A DNA stretch of 38,570 bases from an uncultured Sphingomonadaceae bacterium. GTDB taxonomy: Bacteria > Pseudomonadota > Alphaproteobacteria > Sphingomonadales > Sphingomonadaceae. Both the position numbers and the translations under genes were made by a program. The notes beneath the pieces are model-generated. The model saw nothing but the letters and a program-made list of their open reading frames with translations, did no database searches and had not been told where the DNA came from. Numbering within the stretch: position 1 is the first letter of the stretch; the number at the start of each line of letters is the position of its first letter. The DNA is taken from contig CANMQE010000008.1 in the NCBI GenBank assembly GCA_947499975.1, positions 1 through 38,570 on the forward strand. The letters are read 5' to 3'. Below are positions 1 to 8,147 of this stretch, piece by piece.

Positions 1-78
1 GACGGATCCACCACCCGCCAGGTGTGGCGCGACATCCTCCAGACCGTTCCGATCTTCAGCGTCTTCCGGCCGTTCTAA
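1..78 (+). CDS. C-terminal fragment of an unidentified protein
   Basis: Frame 1 is open from the window edge to a TAA at 76-78, giving about 25 residues that end in VPIFSVFRPF. It converges on wecB with only 9 bases between the stops. The fragment is too short to identify. An EPS-related product, for example an outer-membrane export protein, is possible from the neighbourhood but rests on context only. Confidence 0.5.
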   Translation, partial: DGSTTRQVWRDILQTVPIFSVFRPF

Positions 79-87
79 CAGGCAGGC

Positions 88-1245
88 TCAGGACTGGCGG
101 TGCACGTGGTGCGCCGCCGCCACCGCTTCTGCAATGCGGTTGGCAGCCTTTCCATCGCCATAGGGATTGTGCGCGCGGGCCATGGCATCATAGGCATGGC
201 GGTCGTCCAGCAGGCGCGCTGCTTCGCTGACGATAAGATCGCGATCCGTACCCACCAGCCTGGCGGTGCCCGCAGTGATGCCTTCGGGCCGTTCGGTGGT
301 GTCTCGCATCACCAGCACCGGCTTGCCAAAGCTTGGCCCTTCCTCCTGCACCCCGCCGCTGTCGGTCAGCAACAGATCCGCCATTTCCATCAAGCGCACG
401 AAATGCGGGTAATCCAGCGGCTCTATCAGGGCGACATTGTCTCGCCCGCCCAGCGCGGCTTCCATCACCGGGCGCACGTTGGGGTTGGGATGCACCGGGA
501 AGATCACCGCCACATCATCGCGCTGTGCCAGCTCCGAGATGGCAGCGGCGATATTGCTCATGCCCTCACCAAAGTTCTCCCGCCGGTGTGCGGTCAGCGC
601 TATGATGCGCTTGCCCGCGAACCGCTGCTGCACATCGTCCAGCCCTGCGGCCAGTGCAGGATTGGCGGCCACCTTGTCGCGCGTGGCGAAAAGCGCGTCG
701 ATCACCGTGTTGCCGGTAACGTGGATGGCACTTGCCGGGACGTTTTCCGCGCGCAGGGCCTCGGCCGCGCCCTCTGTCGGCGCGAAATGCAGATCGCTGA
801 CGGCACCTGTGACCTTGCGGTTCACCTCCTCCGGCCAGGGCGAATAGATATTTCCGCTGCGTAGGCCTGCCTCGACATGGCCGACGGGGATCTTTCGGAA
901 ATAGCTGCCGAGCGTCACCATCATGGTGGTCAGCGTGTCGCCATGCACCAGCATGCGGGCAGGTGTCCATTCATCCAGTGCGGTCCCGAAGCTGGTGAGG
1001 ATCCGGGACGAGAGTTCGTCCAGCGACTGGTCGGGCCGCATGAGGTCCAGATCGATATCGGGCACGATGCCGCCGATCTCCAGCACCTGATCGAGAATTT
1101 CGCGGTGCTGGGCAGTCACCGCCACGCGCACGTCCATGCCACCATGGGCCTTGAGCGCATGGACCACGGGAAACATCTTGATTGCCTCGGGCCGCGTGCC
1201 GAAGCATACGAGGATACGCGGCATCGCCGTATCCGCTCTGGTCAT
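88..1245 (-). CDS. wecB: UDP-N-acetylglucosamine 2-epimerase (non-hydrolysing)
   Basis: Interconverts UDP-GlcNAc and UDP-ManNAc in the cytoplasm, the first step towards UDP-ManNAcA for surface polysaccharide. The product is 385 residues, normal for the family. It starts with the phosphate-binding stretch GTRPEAIKM (residues 16-24) and carries THRREN, HPNPNV and LTDSGGVQEEG further on, all hallmarks of the GT-B-fold epimerases. I chose the ATG at 1245 because it overlaps the wecC stop as ATGA, a typical coupled start. A GTG at 1254 would add three residues but lies too close to the AGGGG upstream. It is the last gene of a minus-strand run and acts directly with WecC. Identity is secure; the polymer receiving the sugar is not known from this window. 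Confidence 0.93.
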   Translation of the reverse strand: MTRADTAMPRILVCFGTRPEAIKMFPVVHALKAHGGMDVRVAVTAQHREILDQVLEIGGIVPDIDLDLMRPDQSLDELSSRILTSFGTALDEWTPARMLVHGDTLTTMMVTLGSYFRKIPVGHVEAGLRSGNIYSPWPEEVNRKVTGAVSDLHFAPTEGAAEALRAENVPASAIHVTGNTVIDALFATRDKVAANPALAAGLDDVQQRFAGKRIIALTAHRRENFGEGMSNIAAAISELAQRDDVAVIFPVHPNPNVRPVMEAALGGRDNVALIEPLDYPHFVRLMEMADLLLTDSGGVQEEGPSFGKPVLVMRDTTERPEGITAGTARLVGTDRDLIVSEAARLLDDRHAYDAMARAHNPYGDGKAANRIAEAVAAAHHVHRQS

Positions 1246-2552
1246 TGCGCCCACATTCCCCTGGTATCGTAAATGATCTTGTCGGCGCTGAGATAGCGCG
1301 GCGCGGACCGGAAGGCATCATGATCCACCAGCACGCCCACAAGGTCAGCCTCGGCCATGGCCACTTCGTAAGGCACCAGCCTGGCGCCGGTCTCGTTCAT
1401 GGGAGCGGGAAGTTCTTTCGTGAAAGGCTCCACCACCAGCACGCGATCCTGATATTTGTCGGCAACTTTCGCGGCAATAGCCAGCGCCGGGCTTTCGCGG
1501 AAATCGTCGATATTGGGTTTGAAGGCGAGGCCCAGCAGGGCGATCTTCGATGAAGGGCTGCTCTCCAGCATGGCCGTGAGCCGGCCGACGACATGATCGG
1601 GCTTGGCATCATTCACTTCACGCGCGGTGCGGATCACGCGGGCCTGTTCTGGCGCGCTGGACACGAGAAACCACGGATCCACGGCAATGCAATGGCCGCC
1701 AACGCCCGGGCCAGGTTGCAGCACGTTGACGCGGGGATGGCGATTGGCCAGCCGGATCACTTCCCACACGTCGATACCCATGTGCTCCGCCACCAGGGAA
1801 AGCTCATTGGCGAAGGCAATGTTCACGTCGCGAAAACTGTTCTCGGTCAGCTTTACCATTTCGGCAACGCCCGCGGTGGTGGTGATGCAGTCTCCGCGTA
1901 CGAAGCGGGTGTAGAACTCGCGGGCGCGGTTCGCACAGGCGGGCGTTACACCGCCCACCACGCGGTCGTTCGCCACCAGCTCTTCAATGATCCTGCCGGG
2001 CAGAACCCGCTCGGGGCAATAGGCGATATGCACGTCCGGCGCCCTGTCGCCGCAACGGCCCGGAATGGCCAGATCGGGGCGCAACTCGGCCAGGACTTCA
2101 CAGATCTGCTGGGTCGTTCCCACGGGCGAGGTCGATTCGAGGATCACGCAGCCACCAACGGGCAGGACGGGTGCGATCAGGCGGGCGGCATCCAGCACCA
2201 TGGAGATGTCGGGCGCATTGCCCTTCGCCAACGGCGTGGGAACGGCGATCAGGTAAATGTCGGCTACCGGCGGCTCCGTGGACGCGGTGAGCATGCCGTC
2301 GGTGACAACGTTCTTCACCAGCGCATCGAGATCGGTCTCCTGGATATGCACCTCGCCCTGGTTCACGAGGTCGACGATCCGCCGCGAAATATCCACGCCG
2401 CGCACGGATAGGCCTGCGCGCGCGATGATCGCGGCAGTCGGCAGGCCGATATAGCCAAGGCCGATCATCGCCACGTCAAAGCGGTCCACCATCGCGTCGC
2501 TTGCTTCGGCGTGCTGCTTCCTGTCCGCCAGTTGCGTCTGGTTGATATACAT
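1242..2552 (-). CDS. wecC: UDP-N-acetyl-D-mannosamine dehydrogenase
   Basis: Oxidises UDP-ManNAc twice with NAD to UDP-ManNAcA. The 436-residue product has an N-terminal Rossmann motif GLGYIGLPTA (31-40), the AVPTP and ESTSPVGTT stretches of the UDP-sugar dehydrogenase family, and the catalytic cysteine in GVGGHCIAVDPW (Cys288). The start at 2552 is supported by AAGGGA about 8 bases upstream. An internal Met at 2492 lies closer to the Rossmann fold but has no visible ribosome binding site. The stop overlaps wecB by four bases, so the two are translated together. A 130-base gap separates it from the DksA-like gene upstream and could hold its own promoter. UDP-glucose dehydrogenases are related, but pairing with WecB favours the ManNAc enzyme. 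Confidence 0.92.
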   Translation of the reverse strand: MYINQTQLADRKQHAEASDAMVDRFDVAMIGLGYIGLPTAAIIARAGLSVRGVDISRRIVDLVNQGEVHIQETDLDALVKNVVTDGMLTASTEPPVADIYLIAVPTPLAKGNAPDISMVLDAARLIAPVLPVGGCVILESTSPVGTTQQICEVLAELRPDLAIPGRCGDRAPDVHIAYCPERVLPGRIIEELVANDRVVGGVTPACANRAREFYTRFVRGDCITTTAGVAEMVKLTENSFRDVNIAFANELSLVAEHMGIDVWEVIRLANRHPRVNVLQPGPGVGGHCIAVDPWFLVSSAPEQARVIRTAREVNDAKPDHVVGRLTAMLESSPSSKIALLGLAFKPNIDDFRESPALAIAAKVADKYQDRVLVVEPFTKELPAPMNETGARLVPYEVAMAEADLVGVLVDHDAFRSAPRYLSADKIIYDTRGMWAQ

Positions 2553-2682
2553 GCGAGATCCCTTTGCGCGCGCGGCCTGCTGGCTACGCGCGAATTGCCT
2601 AATTCATCGGCAACCATAGGGTCTCAAGCGTTTAAGAAGCGTTCCCGGCTGGGACGATTTTCAGTTCCTTCGCAGGCCCGCA

Positions 2683-3018
2683 TCAGCCACGGCCTGCCGC
2701 ACATTCCAGGCATTGCACGACGCTGGGATCATTGCGCAGGCGGCCCGACGCGATTTCCTCCCCGCAGTTGCCGCAATAGCCCCACTCGCCTTCGTCCAGC
2801 CGGGCAAGAGCGGCAGTGATACGGCTACGCTCGGCGTGTCGGCGACGTTCTTCGGCCTGCGCCATTGCCTGCTGCTGCATCGCGTCCATGCGGCTAAGGC
2901 GGCCTACGCTATCCTGTTGCAGGGTGACAGGCGCACGGCCTTCCTCGCTTAAAGCGTCCAGCCGCTCGAGCTCGGTCAAGCGCTGCGTCAGCGCGGTGCG
3001 GGCTTCATCCTCGGTCAT
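2683..3018 (-). CDS. DksA/TraR-family zinc-finger protein
   Basis: A 111-residue protein with a helical, Gln/Glu/Arg-rich middle (residues 40-75) and a C-terminal C4 zinc finger: Cys82 and Cys85, then Cys103 and Cys106, with the conserved I..GRL..DP pattern between them. Proteins of this fold bind RNA polymerase through the secondary channel, but this one is shorter than DksA and I cannot show that it acts on transcription. The ATG at 3018 begins a plausible helix. A GTG at 3084 would overlap the ung stop as GTGA and add 22 residues that do not resemble the family. It lies directly downstream of ung on the same strand, so is probably cotranscribed. Confidence 0.8.
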   Translation of the reverse strand: MTEDEARTALTQRLTELERLDALSEEGRAPVTLQQDSVGRLSRMDAMQQQAMAQAEERRRHAERSRITAALARLDEGEWGYCGNCGEEIASGRLRNDPSVVQCLECAAGRG

Positions 3019-3080
3019 CGCCAGCCAGTCTGATCTATGGAGGCAGGCCGTGTCAAAGGCAGTGAATGCACTGCCTGCTT

Positions 3081-3770
3081 TCACGGTCGCCAGTCTATGC
3101 GCCCTCGCCTATGCATTTCGAGAAATTCATTGGCCTTTGAAAAAGGCTGCGATCCGAAGAATCCCCTGTATGCCGACAAGGGGCTGGGGTGCGGACTCCT
3201 CAGCAAGAGATGCGGGCCCGGTTCGCGCAAGGCCGGTATCCGTGCGGCCTTGGCCTGTGCATGGCTGCCCCATAGTATGAAGACGGTCGGCACGCGGCGT
3301 GCGGCGACGGCAGCGATGCATGCATCCGTGATCGCTTCCCAGCCCTTGCCGGCGTGGCTGCCGGCCTTGCCCTCGCTGACCGTCAAAGTGTTGTTGAGCA
3401 GCAGCACGCCCTGACGCGCCCAGCTTTCCAGATTGCCATGACCCGGCGGACCGATGCCGAGATCGCGTTCCATCTCCTTGAAAATGTTCTTCAGCGAGGG
3501 CGGGGGCTTGACCCCTTCTGCCACGGAAAAGCACAACCCGTGCGCCTGACCCGCGCCGTGGTAGGGATCCTGTCCCAGTATGACCACGCGCACGTCCTCC
3601 AATGGCGTCAGCTCAAGTGCACACAAGCGACAGGCTCGCGGGGGATAGATGACCTCGCCAGCAGCCTCCCTTTCGGTCAGCCAGCCGTCCAGCTGGCGAG
3701 CCGCCTGACTGGCCAATACGGGACGCAGGGCTTCGGCCCATCCACTCGCAAGCTCGCGGTCGACGATCAC
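3081..3770 (-). CDS. ung: Uracil-DNA glycosylase, family 1
   Basis: Removes uracil from DNA to start base-excision repair. The 229 residues match the usual length of family 1 enzymes. The water-activating motif GQDPYHG lies at residues 66-72 (Asp68), followed by the uracil-binding region (GLCFSV, LLNNTLTV) and the DNA-intercalation motif HPSPLSAYRGFFG near the C-terminus. The start is a GTG that overlaps the stop of the ABC transporter as GTGA, preceded by AAGGA. It therefore reads as the second gene of a coupled run ABC transporter - ung - dksA-like. It has no obvious link to polysaccharide synthesis and marks the core-chromosome part of the window. Confidence 0.96.
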   Translation of the reverse strand: MIVDRELASGWAEALRPVLASQAARQLDGWLTEREAAGEVIYPPRACRLCALELTPLEDVRVVILGQDPYHGAGQAHGLCFSVAEGVKPPPSLKNIFKEMERDLGIGPPGHGNLESWARQGVLLLNNTLTVSEGKAGSHAGKGWEAITDACIAAVAARRVPTVFILWGSHAQAKAARIPALREPGPHLLLRSPHPSPLSAYRGFFGSQPFSKANEFLEMHRRGRIDWRP

Positions 3771-5581
3771 GATCCTTCTCCGCCCTGCGCGGCAATCTCC
3801 GCCACCACCTCGTCGATGCGTCCAGCCATGACCTTTTCGAGCCCGGTACCTGCGCTGAGTTCGTTACAGCGACCGTCTATCAGCGCCACCACGCGGCCTG
3901 CCAAGGCCAGGCTTGCTGGGCGGTGGGTAATGATCACGACCGTACGCCCGGCCAGCGCCTCCTTGCAGGAATCGACGAACGCAGCTTCGCTTTCCAGATC
4001 CCACATGGCTGTCGCCTCGTCGAAGATCAGAACTGCCGGGTCGCAGAGCAGGGCGCGCGCCAGGGTTATGCGCTGGCGCTGGCCACCCGACAGGCGAACG
4101 CCGTTATCGCCGATCATCGTGTCCAGGCCGTCCGGCAGCCGGGCGATGAATTCGCTGGCTTGCGCCAGTCGCAGCGCCCGATCCAGATTGACAGCATCGC
4201 CGGGAATGCTGCCGAATTCGATGTTCTCGCGAATTGTGCCGCTGAAAAGATGGGCGCGCTGAGGGACGTATCCGATCTGTCGGCGCAGGAACTGCACGTT
4301 CAATTCCCGGATATCCATACCGTCCAGCGTAATGCTTCCGCCCTGTGCGTCGTAGAACCGCTGGAGCAGCTTTGCCATCGTCGACTTTCCGCAGCCATTT
4401 TCTCCAACGATGGCCACTGTCTCGCAGGGCGCTATTGCAAGGTCCAGCCCGTGCAGCAGACGCGCCCTGCCTTCGTAACCGAAGCTGACATCTTCAAAGG
4501 CGATTGCGCCTCGAACTTGCGATAGTTCACCCTGCGCCTGGTATCCGGGCTCTTCCGGCAACTTCAGAACGCCGTTCAACCGGCCAAGCGTGCCTCTTAC
4601 GATCTGCCATCGCCCGTAGACATTTGTCAGCGCGCCGATGGGCCGTGTGAGAAGGGCAGCGTAAAGGAGGAAAGTGAATAGTTCCGCCGAGCTTTTCTCG
4701 TCTGCGGAAAGCTGGCTGCCGGCCATCACGATCACGAAAATTGCGGCGCAACCGGCAAGGAGGCCGGAAAGCGGAGCGATTGCCGCACCTGCGTGACCCA
4801 CGGCCACGAGTTTCGCACGGGACTGTTCCACCGCGCTGGCATAGCGCCGGCTCTGACTGCTTTCCGCCGCGAAGGACTTTGTTACCATCATCATCTGAAG
4901 ATGGCTTTCCGCCTCGGAATATACCTTCGCTTCCGCCTTGCGCGCCTTCGCCGCCAGCTTTCTCAGGCGGCGGGAGAACAGCTTGAGGAGCACGAAGAAC
5001 AGCGGAATGAGGCCGGGTATGACCATCGCGAGAACCGGATCGATGAAGAACAGCATCACGGTCGCACCGACGGATGTGGCCAGCATGGCGGGCACGTTGG
5101 CGAGAGTTGATGTGAGGAAACCACTTAACTCGCTGACTTCATGAGTGGCCAGCGCGATCAGGTCTCCCTGCTGGCTGCCATCGTGGAACTCGAGCGGAAG
5201 CCGGGCAACGTGATCGAAGACTTCGCAGCGCAAATCCGCAAGGATCCTGGCCGAGGTCGTAGCTGTCACCATGCTGGAGGCCATCGTGAAAAACGCAGTT
5301 AGCGACAGGGCCAGCACCAGCATGATCGTGATGCCGCCCGTTCCAACGGTGAAGCCGGAAATCGCCCCACCGAAAAGCGAACCCGCCAGCGCGGGTATTG
5401 CCAGCAGACTGGCCGAGCCAAGCAGCGCGAGTACGCTGATGGCAGCCAGTCGGCCCTTGTAGCGTGACGCACGCCCTATCATATCTTGCAAGGTCATGAT
5501 CGGCGCAGGGTTTGGCCACGAATTCGCCAGTGCGCAAGGGAGCGCTGCGCAAGGGAGGTTCTCGGTTGCAGAAACAGGCAT
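3767..5581 (-). CDS. MsbA-like ABC exporter (fused membrane and ATPase domains)
   Basis: A half-transporter of about 604 residues. The N-terminal half has roughly six membrane segments of the ABC exporter type. The C-terminal ATPase has Walker A GENGCGKST, Q-loop region YVPQRAH, signature LSGGQRQR, Walker B VLIFDEAT and switch histidine in ITHR. The family works as a dimer exporting lipids, peptides or drugs; the substrate here is unknown. The D-loop reads AMWD instead of the usual SALD. The ATG at 5581 follows GGAAGGGG directly; a GTG four codons earlier also opens the frame, and a Met at 5497 sits just before the first membrane segment. It is divergent from nrnC with only 43 bases between and is coupled to ung. 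Lipid export linked to the nearby lptC/lptA is possible but unproven. Confidence 0.88.
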   Translation of the reverse strand: MPVSATENLPCAALPCALANSWPNPAPIMTLQDMIGRASRYKGRLAAISVLALLGSASLLAIPALAGSLFGGAISGFTVGTGGITIMLVLALSLTAFFTMASSMVTATTSARILADLRCEVFDHVARLPLEFHDGSQQGDLIALATHEVSELSGFLTSTLANVPAMLATSVGATVMLFFIDPVLAMVIPGLIPLFFVLLKLFSRRLRKLAAKARKAEAKVYSEAESHLQMMMVTKSFAAESSQSRRYASAVEQSRAKLVAVGHAGAAIAPLSGLLAGCAAIFVIVMAGSQLSADEKSSAELFTFLLYAALLTRPIGALTNVYGRWQIVRGTLGRLNGVLKLPEEPGYQAQGELSQVRGAIAFEDVSFGYEGRARLLHGLDLAIAPCETVAIVGENGCGKSTMAKLLQRFYDAQGGSITLDGMDIRELNVQFLRRQIGYVPQRAHLFSGTIRENIEFGSIPGDAVNLDRALRLAQASEFIARLPDGLDTMIGDNGVRLSGGQRQRITLARALLCDPAVLIFDEATAMWDLESEAAFVDSCKEALAGRTVVIITHRPASLALAGRVVALIDGRCNELSAGTGLEKVMAGRIDEVVAEIAAQGGEGS

Positions 5582-5624
5582 CTCCCCTTCCACCCAGACA
5601 GCTTATTGCCTAAGGCCATCGACC

Positions 5625-6245
5625 ATGACTGTACATTTCCACGAAGAAGACCTGCCCGCAGGCGTTCTGGCCGCAGGCCCGGTCGCCGTCGATACCGAGA
5701 CCATGGGTCTTATTACACCGCGAGACAGGCTCTGCGTGGTGCAGATCAGCGATGGCCACGGGGATGAACATCTCGTTCGGTTCGCCAAGGGCAGCCGCTA
5801 CGATGCGCCCAATCTGAAGGCGGTTCTGGCCGATCCGCAGCGGGTGAAGATCTATCACTTCGCGCGCTTCGACCTGGCCGCCATCGAATATTATCTCGGC
5901 GTCGTGGCAGCGCCGGTATTCTGCACCAAGATCGCCAGCAAGATGACGCGCACCTATACCGATCGTCACGGATTGAAGAACCTGACGGAGGAGTTGCTGA
6001 ACGAGAGCATGTCGAAGCAGCAGCAATCCAGTGACTGGGGCGCGCCGGAGCTTAACGATGCGCAGCGCGAATACGCGGCCTCCGACGTTCGCTATCTCCA
6101 CCGCCTTCGCGAAATCCTGATCGAACGGCTGAAGCGAGAAGACCGACTTGAACTCGCGGAAGCCTGTTATGATTTTCTCCCAGCCAGGGCGCGGCTCGAT
6201 ATCGCGGGCTGGGCCGACAAGGATATTTTCAGCCACGAGTCATGA
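5625..6245 (+). CDS. nrnC: NanoRNase C / RNase D-like 3'-5' exonuclease
   Basis: A 206-residue DEDDy exonuclease with no HRDC domains, the size of alphaproteobacterial NrnC, which degrades dinucleotides at the end of RNA decay. The metal ligands are visible: Asp23 and Glu25 in VDTETMG, Asp83 in HFARFD, and Tyr150/Asp154 in YAASD. The start TVHFHEEDLP followed by RDRLCVVQIS is characteristic of the NrnC group as I know it, rather than full-length RNase D. The frame stays open upstream to 5496, but that stretch lies antisense to the ABC transporter gene, so I chose the ATG at 5625. It is followed by lptC after 23 bases, and many alphaproteobacteria have this exonuclease beside lptC. Confidence 0.9.
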   Translation: MTVHFHEEDLPAGVLAAGPVAVDTETMGLITPRDRLCVVQISDGHGDEHLVRFAKGSRYDAPNLKAVLADPQRVKIYHFARFDLAAIEYYLGVVAAPVFCTKIASKMTRTYTDRHGLKNLTEELLNESMSKQQQSSDWGAPELNDAQREYAASDVRYLHRLREILIERLKREDRLELAEACYDFLPARARLDIAGWADKDIFSHES

Positions 6246-6268
6246 TCTCGGGTGTTTAGGCAATAACC

Positions 6269-6925
6269 ATGACCAAAGCTGCCGACATGATGCGCAACAG
6301 GCGCCAGGCATTTGCCGCTCCGGGGGGCTCGCTCGACCGGATCGTGCGACTGCTGGCGGTGGGACTGCCCGCGCTTGTCGGCGTGATCGCGGCCATGATG
6401 CTGATCACGCCGCTTTCGCCTCGTGGCGAGATCAGCTTCCTTCTGGATCGCAACAAGGTTGCTATCGCGGATGACCGGCTGCGTGTGGACGATGCAATGT
6501 ACCGCGGTCAGGATGGAGAGGGGCGCCCGTTCTCGCTCGTGGCCGGGGAAGCCGTGCAGAAGAGCAATACGGTGCCCGAGGTCTTGATGCAGGACATGAT
6601 GGCACGAATAGTGCTGACGGGAGGTCCGGCCGTCCTCACCGCTCCGCGCGGAATTTACGATATTGATGACGAGCAGATGGAAATTCCCGGCATCGTGCGC
6701 TTCACCGCCGCGGACGGTTATGAATTCGCGGCTCGCAATGTCCTGATAGATCTTCCGGCACGAACACTGATCGGGAATGGAAATGTCAGCGGCGTAATTC
6801 CAGCCGGCACGTTTTCTGCCAATGCCATGCGTGCCGATCTTGACCAGCGCAGTTTTGCCCTGATCGGCGATGCGCGCCTCACAATGGTGCCCGGACGCCT
6901 TCGCTTGCCAAGGGAAATGCAATGA
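6269..6925 (+). CDS. lptC: LPS export protein LptC
   Basis: A bitopic inner-membrane protein of the Lpt bridge that passes lipopolysaccharide from LptB2FG to LptA. Of 218 residues, about 30-55 form the single membrane anchor (VGLPALVGVIAAMMLI). The rest is periplasmic and follows the beta-jellyroll pattern of the LptC family, including LTGGPAVLTAPRGIYD and a region repeating A-x-N-x-x-I. Sequence similarity within LptC is low, so the assignment leans on this pattern, the length and the coupled lptA. Its stop overlaps lptA as ATGA. The weak AGG about 8 bases before the ATG is acceptable. Confidence 0.85.
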   Translation: MTKAADMMRNRRQAFAAPGGSLDRIVRLLAVGLPALVGVIAAMMLITPLSPRGEISFLLDRNKVAIADDRLRVDDAMYRGQDGEGRPFSLVAGEAVQKSNTVPEVLMQDMMARIVLTGGPAVLTAPRGIYDIDDEQMEIPGIVRFTAADGYEFAARNVLIDLPARTLIGNGNVSGVIPAGTFSANAMRADLDQRSFALIGDARLTMVPGRLRLPREMQ

Positions 6926-7497
6926 CGGAACCGACAATGAAAGATGATGCCGAGGCGCGCTTCAGCCTGCGCAAACTGGCGACACGAGGACTGGCCGGCG
7001 GTTTCGCAGCAGGCGCGATTGCGGCGCTCGCGTTCGGTTCGGTAGCAGGTGCACAGACCATCAGCGGCTTCAATTCGAACCAGCCGGTCAATTACGCAGC
7101 CGACCGCATCGAGTTGCAGGACCGCCAGAACCGCGTCGTACTATCGGGCGATGTCGTAATAACGCAAGGCGATCTGCGACTGACCGCAGCTCGCACGACG
7201 GTTGCCTATACCGATGCGGGATCGCTGCGCATTCAGCGAATCGACGCCACGGGAGGTGTAAATGTCGTGCGCGGCAATGAGCGGGCCAGCGGCAGCGCTG
7301 CGGTTTATGACTTCAATCGCCGCGTCATCGTGCTGTCCGGCAATGTTGCCTTGCGGCGAGGTTCCGACACCCTGGACGGAGGGCGACTCGTGATCGACCT
7401 CAACACCGGTCTGTCGAGTGTAGATGGTGCAGGCAACACGGCTAGTGGACAGCAAGGCCGTGTTTCCGGCACATTCGCCGTTCCAGAAAACGATTAG
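6922..7497 (+). CDS. lptA: LPS transport periplasmic protein LptA (OstA-like)
   Basis: The periplasmic bridge component that carries lipopolysaccharide to LptD. Of 191 residues, a longer than usual N-terminus leads into a signal peptide ending near AGAQT (about residue 50). The mature part has the LptA repeat pattern: YAADRIELQDRQNRVVLSGDVVITQGDLRLTA contains the usual 'A-D-x-I-E ... L-x-G-x-V' strand series, and DFNRRVIVLSGNVALRRG repeats it. It overlaps lptC by four bases. Usually lptB follows in this order; here a non-coding stretch, a hairpin and an unrelated gene on the other strand come next. Confidence 0.88.
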   Translation: MTEPTMKDDAEARFSLRKLATRGLAGGFAAGAIAALAFGSVAGAQTISGFNSNQPVNYAADRIELQDRQNRVVLSGDVVITQGDLRLTAARTTVAYTDAGSLRIQRIDATGGVNVVRGNERASGSAAVYDFNRRVIVLSGNVALRRGSDTLDGGRLVIDLNTGLSSVDGAGNTASGQQGRVSGTFAVPEND

Positions 7498-7596
7498 GCA
7501 ACAGTCTTGCAAGTCGCGGCAGACGGCAAATTGAAAACGGCGCCGCAGCAGCGGGACCTGTACGCACTATCCCTGCACGAACTATGGGGAACACAC

Positions 7597-7632
7597 TTTG
7601 GGCGCCGACCCGGATAGGAGTCGGCGCCCAAA
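7597..7632. terminator. Perfect 13-bp inverted repeat between convergent genes
   Basis: The arm TTTGGGCGCCGAC at 7597-7609 pairs perfectly with 7620-7632 across a 10-base loop. It lies 100 bases after lptA and 71 bases beyond the stop of the convergent small gene at 7704, so it could end transcription from both sides. Neither strand has a long T run after the stem, so it is an imperfect intrinsic terminator. The rest of 7498-7703 shows no gene. Confidence 0.65.
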
Positions 7633-7703
7633 AGTATTTACCGGCTATAGATCCCGCTCAACCAGGGTGGGAAACAAACTCGACAGCTCGTGAATGCAGT
7701 TCG

Positions 7704-7976
7704 TTACGCTCCGGGAGAGGCCGGAGGGCCAACCACTTCGCCGCCATTTTCTTCGATAATGGCAACAACAGCGGCGGCAGAAGCGCCGAAAAGCAGTACG
7801 ATCAGGGCGATCGGAATCTGGAAGCCGACTTCTTCGGACTCGTCCACCGAAGCGCCAGCGCGCTGCGGAAGGTCAATCGCAACACCGGCATCAGCGGCGC
7901 GGGTGTTGGCCTGAGCAGCGATAGGGGCCAGGGTAAGGCCTGCGGCTGCCGTGGCGGCAAGAATGTTCTTAATCAT
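7704..7976 (-). CDS. Small secreted/membrane protein, unknown function
   Basis: A 90-residue protein I do not recognise. Residues 1-23 form a signal peptide (Ile-Lys-Asn, then an Ala/Leu core ending AAQA). A polar stretch with SVDESEEV follows, then one hydrophobic segment (about 52-74, FQIPIALIVLLFGASAAAVVAI) and a short Pro/Gly tail. The ATG at 7976 is preceded by AAAAGGAG at 8 bases, one of the best ribosome binding sites in the window; the frame opens further upstream but without such a site. It stands alone, divergent from the RiPP operon and closed by the hairpin at 7597-7632. A type I membrane miniprotein at the cell envelope is the likeliest reading. Confidence 0.75.
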   Translation of the reverse strand: MIKNILAATAAAGLTLAPIAAQANTRAADAGVAIDLPQRAGASVDESEEVGFQIPIALIVLLFGASAAAVVAIIEENGGEVVGPPASPGA

Positions 7977-8147
7977 ATTGCGGCTCCTTTTATGGAGATG
8001 CCAAATCTCTGTTGTTCGGTCATTGTTATATCGCATTGCACAAATCTACGCAATGGCACCTAGGCAAAAAAACCTAAACACTTGTGAAGCAGAATGGATT
8101 GACGCCGCGATGGTTTCCCGAAATGTGGCCCGCCAGATCACGAAGGC

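Noticed and set aside
1..78. Outer-membrane polysaccharide export protein (Wza-like) tail
   Set aside because: About 25 residues are too few; the idea rests on location only.
100..864. Plus-strand open frame of 254 residues
   Set aside because: It is antisense to wecB, whose motifs are clear.
3767..5581. Dedicated exporter of the RiPP operon
   Set aside because: It is over 2.5 kb away, on the other strand and coupled to ung; no link is visible.
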